Source: an uncultured Oscillospiraceae bacterium (lineage in GTDB: Bacteria; Bacillota; Clostridia; Oscillospirales; Ruminococcaceae). Taken from it: DNA of 64,000 nucleotides. The stretch covers positions 24,279 through 88,278 of the forward strand of contig UQBC01000006.1 in assembly GCA_900539195.1 (NCBI GenBank), written 5' to 3'. Positions within the stretch are counted from its first letter, which is position 1, and each line of letters starts with the position of its first letter. A program made the position numbers and the translations under genes. Positions 52,586-60,533 of this stretch are shown piece after piece. The notes beneath the pieces are model-generated. The model had not been told where the DNA came from. It made no database searches and saw only the letters and a list, made by a program, of their open reading frames with translations.

Positions 52586-53529
52586 TTCTTACCGCCTTTC
52601 TGCTCACGTGCCGCACCGAATGCCTTCGGCACTGTGAAGCGGTCGATAAGCGGAGAAAGGATATTCATAAGCAGTATCGAGTACGATACGCCCTCAGGCA
52701 TACTGCCAAAGCAACGTACGAGCATAGTCACAAGTCCGCAGCCGATGCCGAAGATTATCCTGCCCTTTGTGGTGATGGGGGTAGTCGCATAGTCGGTAGC
52801 CATGAATATTGCACCGAGCAGAAGTCCGCCCGAAAGAACAGACGCTAATGCACCCTCAAGGCTTCCGCTTGAGAATATCGACAGCACGAACACCGTACCG
52901 ATGAAGCACAGCGGCGTTACTGGCGATATTACACGGACAGCTACTAAGAAAATTCCGCCTATAAGCAGTGCAAGAGCGCAGGTTTCACCGATACAGCCGC
53001 CTGTTGTTCCGAAGAACAGGTCAGCGAGCGAAACGGGCGTTTCGCTTACAAGAGGTGTCGATGTAGTTACTATCTCTCCTGCATTTCTGTAATAGAATGG
53101 CTCTGCCCATGTCGTCATATAGGACGTGAACGACAGCATAAGCACTATTCTGCCGGTTATTGCAGGGTTTGCAAAGTTCTGACCGATACCGCCGAAGAAC
53201 TGCTTTACTATTACTATTGCTACAAAGCAACCGATTATCGCCATATAAAAAGGCAATGTGACGGGTAGGTTGAACGCAAGGAGCATACCTGTTACCACAG
53301 CGGACAGATCGCTTATCGTGTTGCTTCTTTTCATTATCTTTCTGCAAGCCCACTCGAAAATCACGCAGGACGTGCAGCATATTACTGTCATTATGAGCGC
53401 TCTCAGCCCAAAGATCCACACAGACGCAAACAGGGCTGGGAGCAGTGCTATAATAACGCTCAGCATTATCTTCTGAGTCGTAACACCCGACTTTATGTGC
53501 GGTGACGGCTCTATTATAAGTTTAGACAT
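52582..53529 (-). CDS. rnfD: Rnf complex subunit D (membrane, covalent FMN)
   Basis: 315 residues with about nine membrane segments. The flavinylation Thr is in TTSTPLVSE (about 155-163). ISPHIKSG-like start EPSPHIKSGVTTQKIM, GGIGQNFANPA (about 115-125) and ATDYATTPITTKGR (about 240-253) are conserved RnfD/NqrB blocks. It follows rnfC by 11 nt and overlaps rnfG by 4 nt. Confidence 0.96.
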   Translation of the reverse strand: MSKLIIEPSPHIKSGVTTQKIMLSVIIALLPALFASVWIFGLRALIMTVICCTSCVIFEWACRKIMKRSNTISDLSAVVTGMLLAFNLPVTLPFYMAIIGCFVAIVIVKQFFGGIGQNFANPAITGRIVLMLSFTSYMTTWAEPFYYRNAGEIVTTSTPLVSETPVSLADLFFGTTGGCIGETCALALLIGGIFLVAVRVISPVTPLCFIGTVFVLSIFSSGSLEGALASVLSGGLLLGAIFMATDYATTPITTKGRIIFGIGCGLVTMLVRCFGSMPEGVSYSILLMNILSPLIDRFTVPKAFGAAREQKGGKK

Positions 53530-53540
53530 ATATTATACCC

Positions 53541-54839
53541 TTACTTTCCTTTCCTTGTTGACTGCTCACGCAGAAATGCCTTTGCAAGCTGATTCTTTTC
53601 CGCAAGGTTACGCTTTGCCGGACAGACAAAGCTGCAAGCGCCGCAGTTGACGCAGAGGTTTACCTTCAGCTTTTCAAGTTGCCTTGCATCCCTCATATCA
53701 AATGCGTGTTCAAGCTCTGTCGGCAGAAGATTCATACTGCAGGCTTTTACGCACTTGCCGCAACGTATGCACTCGGACGGCTCATACACGGGGCTGTCTG
53801 CGAACATAAGCACTGCGTTGTTTGTTTTGGAAAGCGGATAGTCGGGGTCGAATGCACACGCACCCATCATAGGTCCGCCGAGTATTATTCTGTCGGGCTT
53901 GTCAGAAAGCTCGGCGTAATACACTATCTCGCCTATCGACATTCCGACGGGAACAATGAAGTTTGACGGCTTCTTCACAATATTTCCGTCAACGGTTATT
54001 CTTCTTTTTACGAGCGGCATACCTGTTCTTATATACTGTGCGATAAATGCCGCAGTGGAGGAATTGACCACTATACAGCCGCTTGCAAGAGGCAGTGTGC
54101 CTTCCTTTACCACTCTGCCTGTCGTGCTGAAAATAAGCGTTTTCTCAGCACCCTGCGGATAGCTTGACTTAAGTGCCTTTACTGTGATGTTGTCGTGCTT
54201 TTCGCAAAGCCTTGTCATTTTCTCGATTGCCTTCGGCTTATTCTTTTCAATGCCGATAATGCACTTCGGTATACCGAGATATTTCAGCATAAGCAAAACA
54301 CCCTCAAGAACGTCCTCGCCCTCCTCCATAAAGCAACGGTAGTCGGAGGTTATGTAAGGCTCGCACTCCGCACCATTTATAATAAGGAAATCAGGCTGTT
54401 TTTCTTTGGGGTCAAAGCCGAGCTTCAGCGAGGTAGGAAAGCCTGCGCCGCCAAGACCTATGGAGCCGCTGTTTCTTACCGCCTGCAAAAACTGCTCCCT
54501 GTTTTCTACAGTAGGCGGACAGACGCTGTCGCTGACTTCTTCGAGGCCGTCATTCTCAATAACGACCGACTGCATATTTCTGCCCGATATATGCAGGACA
54601 TCGGTTATTGCCGTTACCGTTCCCGATATACTGCTGTGAACGGGTGCGGACATAGCCGCTTCACTGCTGCCTATCACATCGCCTATCTTCACCTTGTCGC
54701 CGACCTTTACTGTCGGGGTACACGGTGCGCCGAGATGCTGAGCCATACTTATCACTACCTTGTCGGGCAGTGGGAGCGTTACTGTTTCACTCTCGGCGGA
54801 ATGTTTGAAGTGCGGCAGCTTTACCTGATGTAAAAGCAT
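53541..54839 (-). CDS. rnfC: Rnf complex subunit C (NADH-side)
   Basis: 432 residues, cytoplasmic. The Complex I 51-kDa-like fold has GGAGFPTSLKL (FMN/NADH site, about 134-144), NGAECEPYITSD (about 157-168) and LGGPMMGACA. Two 4Fe-4S motifs CIRCGKCVKACSM (about 362-374) and CVNCGACSFVCP (about 400-411) come near the end. The N-terminal sandwich hybrid is present. It is the first gene of the operon; GGAGG 7 nt before ATG. With ferredoxin at RnfB and NAD+ here, the complex couples ferredoxin oxidation to an ion gradient. Confidence 0.97.
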   Translation of the reverse strand: MLLHQVKLPHFKHSAESETVTLPLPDKVVISMAQHLGAPCTPTVKVGDKVKIGDVIGSSEAAMSAPVHSSISGTVTAITDVLHISGRNMQSVVIENDGLEEVSDSVCPPTVENREQFLQAVRNSGSIGLGGAGFPTSLKLGFDPKEKQPDFLIINGAECEPYITSDYRCFMEEGEDVLEGVLLMLKYLGIPKCIIGIEKNKPKAIEKMTRLCEKHDNITVKALKSSYPQGAEKTLIFSTTGRVVKEGTLPLASGCIVVNSSTAAFIAQYIRTGMPLVKRRITVDGNIVKKPSNFIVPVGMSIGEIVYYAELSDKPDRIILGGPMMGACAFDPDYPLSKTNNAVLMFADSPVYEPSECIRCGKCVKACSMNLLPTELEHAFDMRDARQLEKLKVNLCVNCGACSFVCPAKRNLAEKNQLAKAFLREQSTRKGK

Positions 54840-54888
54840 AAATTATACCCTCCGGATTCATTCCCGTTTTATAGTTATATACAGTTTT

Positions 54889-54917
54889 ATTTTACACTAA
54901 TTAATGCTTATAGTCAA
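54889..54917 (-). promoter_or_regulatory. rnf operon promoter
   Basis: Minus-strand TTGACT (54917-54912), 17-nt spacer, TAAAAT (54894-54889). Confidence 0.75.
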
Positions 54918-55012
54918 GAAAAAATGCATATTGTCGGGATCATCTGCGAATTTGCTCGTTCCCCCACCGATTTGTCGATTGTGATAATTCCGTGAAAGTT
55001 TTTTCTGTCCCC

Positions 55013-55043
55013 TTGACATGAAGTAAGCTCCAGGTTGTACAAT
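55013..55043 (+). promoter_or_regulatory. MerR-type promoter of the cupin gene
   Basis: TTGACA (55013-55018) and TACAAT (55038-55043) are 19 nt apart. The spacer holds an imperfect palindrome centred near 55025 (ACATGAAG ... CTCCAGGT, 55016-55035). A long spacer with a palindrome is the hallmark of MerR-family activation (AdhR-like). No merR gene is in the window. Confidence 0.65.
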
Positions 55044-55088
55044 ATAGCCACAGCGAAAGAAAACCGTAAAAAACAGGAGAAATCACAA

Positions 55089-55520
55089 ATGAAAACATTA
55101 TCAAAAGAAGAATTTGAAAAGCTCAACGTATTCGGCACAGGCACAGCTAACACGGCTTACGCAAAATATTTCATTGGGGATTCTTTTTTAAATCCCCTGA
55201 CAAAGGCAGAGGACGGATTATTCCTCGCAAATGTAACATTTGAGCCGGGCTGCCGCAACAACTGGCATATCCACCACGCTAAAAAGGGCGGCGGTCAGCT
55301 ACTTATCTGCACCGCAGGCGAGGGCTGGTATCAGGAATACGGCAAGGCCGCAGTAAGCCTTGTACCCGGTACGGTCATCGTTATTCCCGAGGGCGTAAAG
55401 CATTGGCACGGTGCAAAGAAGGACAGCTGGTTTTCACATATTGCGGTTGAAATGCCCGGCGAGGAATGCTCAAACGAATGGTGCGAACAGGTTTCGGACA
55501 AAGAATACAATGCACTGTAA
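55089..55520 (+). CDS. cupin-domain protein
   Basis: A 143-residue single-cupin protein. The cupin motif 1 shows as HIHHAKKGGGQLLICTAGEG (about 60-79, metal-binding His residues) and motif 2 as PEGVKHWHGAKKDSWFSHIAVE (about 100-121). Small cupins of this kind, often paired with a carboxymuconolactone decarboxylase family gene, are typical of MerR-controlled stress loci; the enzymatic role is unknown. ATG 55089 has AGGAG 9 nt before it; the frame opens at 55035 before the promoter's -10, so that start is rejected. Confidence 0.9.
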   Translation: MKTLSKEEFEKLNVFGTGTANTAYAKYFIGDSFLNPLTKAEDGLFLANVTFEPGCRNNWHIHHAKKGGGQLLICTAGEGWYQEYGKAAVSLVPGTVIVIPEGVKHWHGAKKDSWFSHIAVEMPGEECSNEWCEQVSDKEYNAL

Positions 55521-55544
55521 TTTAAATAAAGGAGAATCTCATTT

Positions 55545-55634
55545 ATGAAAAAGCAAACAGCAGGAAGAGATGCACTCAATGAGATATACTCTTTTCAGAG
55601 GCTTGGCTCAGGTAACATATCGGATCAGGCATAA
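55545..55634 (+). pseudogene. remnant of a carboxymuconolactone decarboxylase family gene
   Basis: A 29-codon frame behind an AAAGGAG site, opening with MKKQTAGRDAL, the usual start of CMD-family (AhpD-like) proteins of Clostridia. After that it runs into an unrelated short tail and a stop, and no further CMD sequence is visible downstream. I read it as a gene cut short by deletion; a real 29-residue peptide is not excluded. Confidence 0.6.
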
Positions 55635-55754
55635 ATTTGTTGCAATGAACCTCAAAAAATATGCAATCCATAGCCGCAGAAAGCACATATTTTTCTAGGT
55701 TTTTGCTATTTTGGAGCGTGGTTTCTGCATTCAGGCATAATTCGGCATTAATTT

Positions 55755-55782
55755 AACCCCGATTCGTTTCCAAATCGGGGTT
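55755..55782 (+). terminator. terminator of the cupin unit
   Basis: Hairpin AACCCCGATT/AATCGGGGTT followed by TTCT. The 55635-55754 stretch before it shows nothing recognisable. Confidence 0.8.
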
Positions 55783-55792
55783 TTCTGCAGGC

Positions 55793-55827
55793 AAAAATGA
55801 CGTTACCGACAAGGCAACGTCATTTTT
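55793..55827 (-). terminator. terminator of the minus-strand membrane-protein pair
   Basis: Hairpin AAAAATGACGTT/AACGTCATTTTT, perfect 12-bp stem, one base beyond the 55829 stop. Confidence 0.85.
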
Positions 55828-55828
55828 C

Positions 55829-56323
55829 TTATCTGATAAATATCATCATTACAGCGGACAGTATCGCCGAAATCAACGGAAATCCGACAAGCGTCAACAG
55901 CCACTTTTTGATCATCGTATTTTTATGGATATACGGCATCAGATCCTCAGTACCGGGAATTATCCACGCATTGGTGTGACCCACCCAGTAGGTGTCAATG
56001 AAAAATCTGTCAAACAGTCCCGATATTATCAGTATAGCGGTGATCTGCCAGAAGCCTTCAAGAAAGCCCCTCGCACCGTTTATGTAATACACGCAGAAAA
56101 GCGTGACCACAAGTAGCGGTAAAACCGAGAAAAGCTTGAACAGGTTAGCGTTCTTTATGATCTGCTTTTTGGTGATAAGCTCTTTTTCAATTACCCTGTC
56201 CCACACCGGTTTTTCATAAAAGCAGACAAGATTGACATTTTTCTTTGCAATGCCGACAACACAGCCCAGAAGCAATATAAAACTTGCCGCAAGACCTTCA
56301 ATGAATATAAGCGCAAATATCAT
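55829..56323 (-). CDS. membrane protein of unknown function (paralog 2)
   Basis: 164 residues with four membrane segments (about 2-24, 63-80, 90-108, 137-160). The conserved-looking blocks INGARGFLEGFWQ (about 80-92) and WIIPGTEDLMPYIH (about 120-133) are shared with the upstream neighbour (56387), so the two arose by duplication. GGGAG before ATG. No catalytic motif is visible. Both genes are probably cotranscribed; the gap between them is 63 nt. Function unknown. Confidence 0.8.
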   Translation of the reverse strand: MIFALIFIEGLAASFILLLGCVVGIAKKNVNLVCFYEKPVWDRVIEKELITKKQIIKNANLFKLFSVLPLLVVTLFCVYYINGARGFLEGFWQITAILIISGLFDRFFIDTYWVGHTNAWIIPGTEDLMPYIHKNTMIKKWLLTLVGFPLISAILSAVMMIFIR

Positions 56324-56386
56324 AATTTTCTCCCAATTTAAGTTACATTTAACTAACTGTACTGTACCGGATTTACCGATATTCCT

Positions 56387-56893
56387 TTACAAAGCCAGTC
56401 CTATTGCCCATGCGATAAGTCCTGCCAAAGCCGCAACGGGTACTGTCATTATAAGCAGTTTCAGCATTTTTGTTGACTTGTACTTAGGATCGTGCCATGT
56501 GTCGAGCAGATCCTCTGTGCCGGGGATTATCCACCATTTCGACTTTGCTACCCACAGATAATCAACAAAGAACCAGTCGAAGAACTCCATTCCGTAGAAC
56601 AGGACGTAATACTGCCACGCACATTCAAAATACCCTCTCGCTCCGTTGATGAAGAGTATCATGACTATCGGGAATATCAGATCCCCGATCAGAAGCAGGG
56701 TCATTGAAATGACAGTACGTTGCTTTATTCTCTTTGCGGTCGTAAGCCCCATTTCTATAACTCTGTCCTGCATCACCTTCGGATAGAATATAATTCCGCC
56801 TACAGGCCCTTTTCTGCCGACAAGCGCAAGCATAAAAAGCGCAAACCACACCCACAGGATAAGAATTTCTATAACCAGTTTAAGTATCAGCAT
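56387..56893 (-). CDS. membrane protein of unknown function (paralog 1)
   Basis: 168 residues, four membrane segments. Shares with the 55829 protein INGARGYFECAWQ (about 82-94) and WWIIPGTEDLLDTWHD (about 121-136). The start is ATG 56893 with AAGGAGG 8 nt upstream; the frame opens at 56971, before the site. Upstream is only a terminator-like hairpin (56972-56995) from the nhaC-tfoX side. Function unknown. Confidence 0.8.
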   Translation of the reverse strand: MLILKLVIEILILWVWFALFMLALVGRKGPVGGIIFYPKVMQDRVIEMGLTTAKRIKQRTVISMTLLLIGDLIFPIVMILFINGARGYFECAWQYYVLFYGMEFFDWFFVDYLWVAKSKWWIIPGTEDLLDTWHDPKYKSTKMLKLLIMTVPVAALAGLIAWAIGLAL

Positions 56894-56971
56894 ATTTTCT
56901 CCTCCTTTTTGGTTACTCCGAATTTGATTATACACGACTAACTTATTTGTGTCAATATAGGAAATAAACAA

Positions 56972-56995
56972 ATCCGCCTGTGTGTGCAGGCGGAT
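56972..56995. terminator. hairpin between the paralog pair and tfoX
   Basis: Perfect hairpin ATCCGCCTG/CAGGCGGAT with a 6-nt loop. On the minus strand it lies about 150 nt after tfoX; T-run weak. Confidence 0.6.
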
Positions 56996-57039
56996 CAGCT
57001 TGTAGAAAAAGTCTGTTTTTATAAAGATAGAGCAAATTC

Positions 57040-57130
57040 TCTAACCCTAACCCCAAACCCCTTCCCCTCGGGAAGGGGCTATATTGCTGGGGCTACCGCC
57101 CCTAGTCCCTGTTGGGGGCTACGCCCCTCA
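57040..57130. repeat. C-rich hairpin cluster, REP-like
   Basis: Three short inverted repeats in a row: CCCCTTCCC/GGGAAGGGG, GGGGCTA-CCGCCCCT and GGGGGCTACGCCCCTC, preceded by CTAACCCTAACCCC. Such modules resemble REP-type intergenic repeats; only one copy is in this window. Confidence 0.5.
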
Positions 57131-57144
57131 ACCCCATTTATACA

Positions 57145-57465
57145 TTATTTCTTCTTGGGTTTCTTTTTCGGTACGGGTGTGATCTGTTCGAGGATCTCAA
57201 CTACCTTTGCGGTAAGCTCACGGTTCTCGATATCAAGTATATAATGCTCCTTTGCGCCGTCATACGGCACACCGCACTCAGCGCACGACATAAGCTCTTC
57301 GATTTCGGGGAGCTTTTTAACAAATACCGTATTGTCGCAGACGAGCAGAACAGGCTTATCATTGACATAAACCATATATTCGCCGAACATCTTTTTATAC
57401 CGCACGTTTTCGATGCCGACAAGCTGTTCACATACGAACTCTATATATTCCTGCGATGTTGCCAT
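57145..57465 (-). CDS. TfoX/Sxy N-terminal domain protein
   Basis: 106 residues matching the TfoX N-terminal domain throughout: FVCEQLVGIENVRYKKMFGEYMVYVNDKPVLLVCDN, then a Cys pair (CAECG, about 61-65) and GAKEHYILDIEN. The lysine-rich end (KKKPKKK) is plain. In gamma-proteobacteria TfoX drives competence genes, but single-domain Firmicute relatives have no known role. It starts 3 nt after the nhaC stop with AGGAG at the end of nhaC, so it is translationally linked to the antiporter. Confidence 0.9.
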   Translation of the reverse strand: MATSQEYIEFVCEQLVGIENVRYKKMFGEYMVYVNDKPVLLVCDNTVFVKKLPEIEELMSCAECGVPYDGAKEHYILDIENRELTAKVVEILEQITPVPKKKPKKK

Positions 57466-57468
57466 TTC

Positions 57469-59109
57469 TCAGCTCCTGCCTTCTTTTCTCTTTACAAAAA
57501 ATCTTATCGCAAACAGCACCGCCAGCATAAGCGCCACCGAGAAGCCAAGCACTATGAATACGTTATGCACAAAGCCCGACAGCAGATAGCCGACAACGCA
57601 CACCGCCGCAACTGTCAGCGCATACGGCAGTTGTGTCGAAACGTGATTGACGTGGTCGCACTGTGCGCCTGTCGATGCCATAATGGTGGTGTCCGAGATA
57701 GGCGAGCAGTGGTCGCCGCACACCGCACCCGCAAGGCAGGCTGAAATGCAGATGATGACCATTGACGGAATTTCTCCCGTCTGCGAAACATTCGCAAGCT
57801 CCGCCTCAAACACGCTCGTAACGATAGGGATAAGTATGCCGAACGTTCCCCACGATGTACCCGTTGCAAAAGCAAGCCCGATAGCCACCACGAACAGTAT
57901 TACAGGCAGAAGCACGCTCAGCGCCGTTGCACTCTGTACCACTCCCGAAACAAAAGCACCTGCTTCAAGGTGGTTTGTCATCGTTTTAAGCGTCCACGCA
58001 AAAGTCAGTATGAGTATCGCAGGCACCATCTGCTTGAATCCTGCGGCGATAGAATCCATACATTCGTTGAACTTCAGCACACGGCGGAGCATATAATATG
58101 CGATTATAACTATCAGCGCCGAGATAGAGCCGAGCGACAGACCGTAAGCCGCATCGCAGTTTGCAAATGCCGTCACAAAATCCGTACCCGAGAAAAATCC
58201 GCCGGTATAAATCATACCCACAACGCAGAAAACGATAAGCACAGCAACCGGAAGTATAAGGTCTATAACCCTGCCACGCTCGGTAACAGGCTGTGCGTCC
58301 TGCTCATAAGTATTGTTTTGTGTCGTGAAAATATCACCGTTCTTTGCGTTATCCTCGTGTATTTTCATCGGTCCGTAATCCGTATCGCTCACCGATATGA
58401 ATATTACCATAAGTATCGTTAAAAATGCGTACAGATTATACGGTATAGTGTTTATGAACAGCGATATTCCGTTTACGCCCTCGACCGTACCGCTTACCGC
58501 CGCCGCCCACGATGAGATAGGTGCGATAATGCAGATTGGTGCGGCTGTCGAATCTATAAGATAAGCGAGCTTTGAACGCGATATGTTGTGCTTGTCGGTT
58601 ATCGGCCTCATTACCGAGCCCACCGTCAGACAGTTGAAATAATCGTCTACGAATATCAGCACACCGAGGAAAAACGTTGACAGTGCAACTCCCCGTCTGC
58701 CCTTGATATGAGCAGCCGCCCATTCGCCGTAGGCACGGCTGCCGCCCGCCTTGTTCATCAGTACAACGATTATTCCCAGTACAACAAGGAACACCAGTAT
58801 TCCGACATTGTATGCGTTTGAAAGATTTGTTATAAGACCGTCCTGCACGACCGCCTTGAACGTTCCCTCAAATCCCGTTCCCGATGCTGCCGCATAGATT
58901 ATTCCGCCCGACAATATTCCGACAAACAGCGAGGAATACACTTCCTTTGTGATAAGCGCAAGCCCTATCGCTATGACCGGCGGAAACAGCGACCACAGCG
59001 TACCTTTGGCTTCGGTTATCGGTGCGGCAATAATACAGCATACCGTAAAAGCCACGATAAGCAATCCGAACACCGCTTTGCTCAGATAAGATTTTTTCTT
59101 CTTTTCCAT
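57469..59109 (-). CDS. Na+/H+ antiporter, NhaC family
   Basis: 546 residues with about 12 membrane segments. Family motifs include SLFPPVIAIGLALITKEVYSSLFVGI (about 40-65), FLGVLIFVDDYFNCLTVGSVM (about 145-165, Asp pair in the membrane), STAAPICIIAPISSWAA (about 188-204) and TGTSWGTFGI plus AGAVCGDHCSPISDTTIMAS (about 422 and 470). NhaC-type proteins exchange Na+ for H+ (some relatives exchange organic acids), which would suit a cell using the Rnf ion gradient. The partner tfoX follows by 3 nt. Confidence 0.93.
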   Translation of the reverse strand: MEKKKKSYLSKAVFGLLIVAFTVCCIIAAPITEAKGTLWSLFPPVIAIGLALITKEVYSSLFVGILSGGIIYAAASGTGFEGTFKAVVQDGLITNLSNAYNVGILVFLVVLGIIVVLMNKAGGSRAYGEWAAAHIKGRRGVALSTFFLGVLIFVDDYFNCLTVGSVMRPITDKHNISRSKLAYLIDSTAAPICIIAPISSWAAAVSGTVEGVNGISLFINTIPYNLYAFLTILMVIFISVSDTDYGPMKIHEDNAKNGDIFTTQNNTYEQDAQPVTERGRVIDLILPVAVLIVFCVVGMIYTGGFFSGTDFVTAFANCDAAYGLSLGSISALIVIIAYYMLRRVLKFNECMDSIAAGFKQMVPAILILTFAWTLKTMTNHLEAGAFVSGVVQSATALSVLLPVILFVVAIGLAFATGTSWGTFGILIPIVTSVFEAELANVSQTGEIPSMVIICISACLAGAVCGDHCSPISDTTIMASTGAQCDHVNHVSTQLPYALTVAAVCVVGYLLSGFVHNVFIVLGFSVALMLAVLFAIRFFVKRKEGRS

Positions 59110-59171
59110 TGTTACTTCCTTTTCGCCCGTAAGCCTGTCACACGGGCGGATTTACGTTTTAAGATACTTTA

Positions 59172-59200
59172 ATGGTACATTATTTCGGCTCTGTTGTCAA
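59172..59200 (-). promoter_or_regulatory. promoter of nhaC-tfoX
   Basis: Minus-strand TTGACA (59200-59195), 17-nt spacer, TACCAT (59177-59172). Confidence 0.7.
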
Positions 59201-59257
59201 GCGTTTACAGCTTAAAACCGCCGTAAAAAAGCGTATTTCCTGCACTTGCAACCAAAA

Positions 59258-59286
59258 ATTCCGCCCCGATGATGCGGGACGGAAAA
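59258..59286 (-). terminator. terminator of the GNAT gene
   Basis: Hairpin TTCCGCCCCG/CGGGACGGAA (one G-T pair) with a T-run on the minus strand. Confidence 0.8.
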
Positions 59287-59316
59287 AATCTGTATTCAAT
59301 ATGCTATCCGAACCCG

Positions 59317-59901
59317 TCAATCTTCCCTGTACTCCATAGTATACAGATACTGACCGGATTTCAGTTGCTTTTTAGCGGTATTCTTCATTCCGCACTTAGT
59401 GTATTTAGCTACCTTAAGCTCAGTGTCGGTATCAAGCACGCAGGGTATACCCTCCCTTGCCGCTTCGGAAAAAGGGTGTTCCAGTATCTTTTTCATATAT
59501 CCTTTTCCCTGATATTCACGCAGAACTACCACCATCGACACCGCTACATAATCCTTTTCCTTTTTGTAGACTTTGGCATAAAGCTCCTCACTTGAACCTG
59601 CCACTATTCTCACACTGCGAAATGACATCTCCCTGAGCATTCTCCCGACCATATGTAACGCAGGCTTCAGCTTTATTTTAGTGTTTTTGCGCCAATACGC
59701 AAGAAACCCCTCGTGATTGTCGGACGTAGTGTACAAAACCCCCGAATTGTAGAAATACTCCGTCATTATCTCAAACGCCTTTATAATATCCTCACGAGGC
59801 GCAGTTGTGGCAATACCGTCGCCCTCTGCGGCGAAGGCTTTGCCAATAAGCGTTCCGTAATGCGCCAGCTCTTCCTTTGTCATATTGCTTACTTTCTGCA
59901 T
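59317..59901 (-). CDS. GNAT-fold N-acetyltransferase
   Basis: 194 residues, GNAT fold with beta-strand VAVSMVVVLREYQGKGYMKKILE (about 126-148; acetyl-CoA loop R-E-Y-Q-G-K-G-Y). The N-terminal half (about 1-100) has no match I recognise beyond an acetyltransferase-type helical lead. AGGAG with a 10-nt gap before ATG. Substrate unknown. Confidence 0.85.
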   Translation of the reverse strand: MQKVSNMTKEELAHYGTLIGKAFAAEGDGIATTAPREDIIKAFEIMTEYFYNSGVLYTTSDNHEGFLAYWRKNTKIKLKPALHMVGRMLREMSFRSVRIVAGSSEELYAKVYKKEKDYVAVSMVVVLREYQGKGYMKKILEHPFSEAAREGIPCVLDTDTELKVAKYTKCGMKNTAKKQLKSGQYLYTMEYRED

Positions 59902-60059
59902 GGTTTTTCCGCTCCTGTTTTAAGGTTAGTTGTCGCTAATTATATTATAACCGATTTCAATCCGGCAGTCAACCAAAAATTCTGCAATTTCCAAAGCAGA
60001 CCATTTTATGTTGAAAACAGCGTTTTATCTTCGTGCCGCATATTACACTCCGTAATATT

Positions 60060-60509
60060 TTAAATCCACATTTCCATTTCTCCGCTGTCGCTGAATCCGA
60101 TTTTTTCATACAGCCGCCGTCCGACAGCCGACGGTTTCAGCCGTACATTGTGAACTCCCTTGTCTTTAAGCCATTCGATAAGTTCTTTCATTATAAGATA
60201 AGCATATCCGTTTCTTCTCTTTTCGGGAACGCAATATACATCAATGACATATCCGTACATCGGAGTTTTGAAAAAGCAGAACGGCACATCTTCCTTTATC
60301 ACAGCGCCGCCGCACGCAACCGCCTTGCTGTTTTCATATACGAGATAGTGACAGCATTTTTCCTGTGAGTACAGTTCTTTGTATTTTGCGTATATTTTAC
60401 TCTCGGCGTTCTCCTGAAGCAACGTTACTGAACCTACCTCTTTGAACATATCCATTTTCATTCTGACCACAATGTCAAGGTCTTTTATCTCCGCTTTTCT
60501 GACTTCCAT
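60060..60509 (-). CDS. GNAT-fold N-acetyltransferase
   Basis: 149 residues. MEVRKAEIKDLDIVVRM opening, then VYCVPEKRRNGYAYLIMKELIEWLKDKG (about 96-123; acetyl-CoA loop RRNGYA) and LKPSAVGRRLYEKIGF (about 128-143) are the standard GNAT pattern. ATG 60509 is preferred over 60527 because AAAGG lies 8 nt before it. It ends about 160 nt before the previous acetyltransferase gene, and 24 nt separate its start from the DUF4143-type ATPase. Substrate unknown. Confidence 0.88.
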   Translation of the reverse strand: MEVRKAEIKDLDIVVRMKMDMFKEVGSVTLLQENAESKIYAKYKELYSQEKCCHYLVYENSKAVACGGAVIKEDVPFCFFKTPMYGYVIDVYCVPEKRRNGYAYLIMKELIEWLKDKGVHNVRLKPSAVGRRLYEKIGFSDSGEMEMWI

Positions 60510-60533
60510 AATTACAGCCTTTCGCATATTCGA

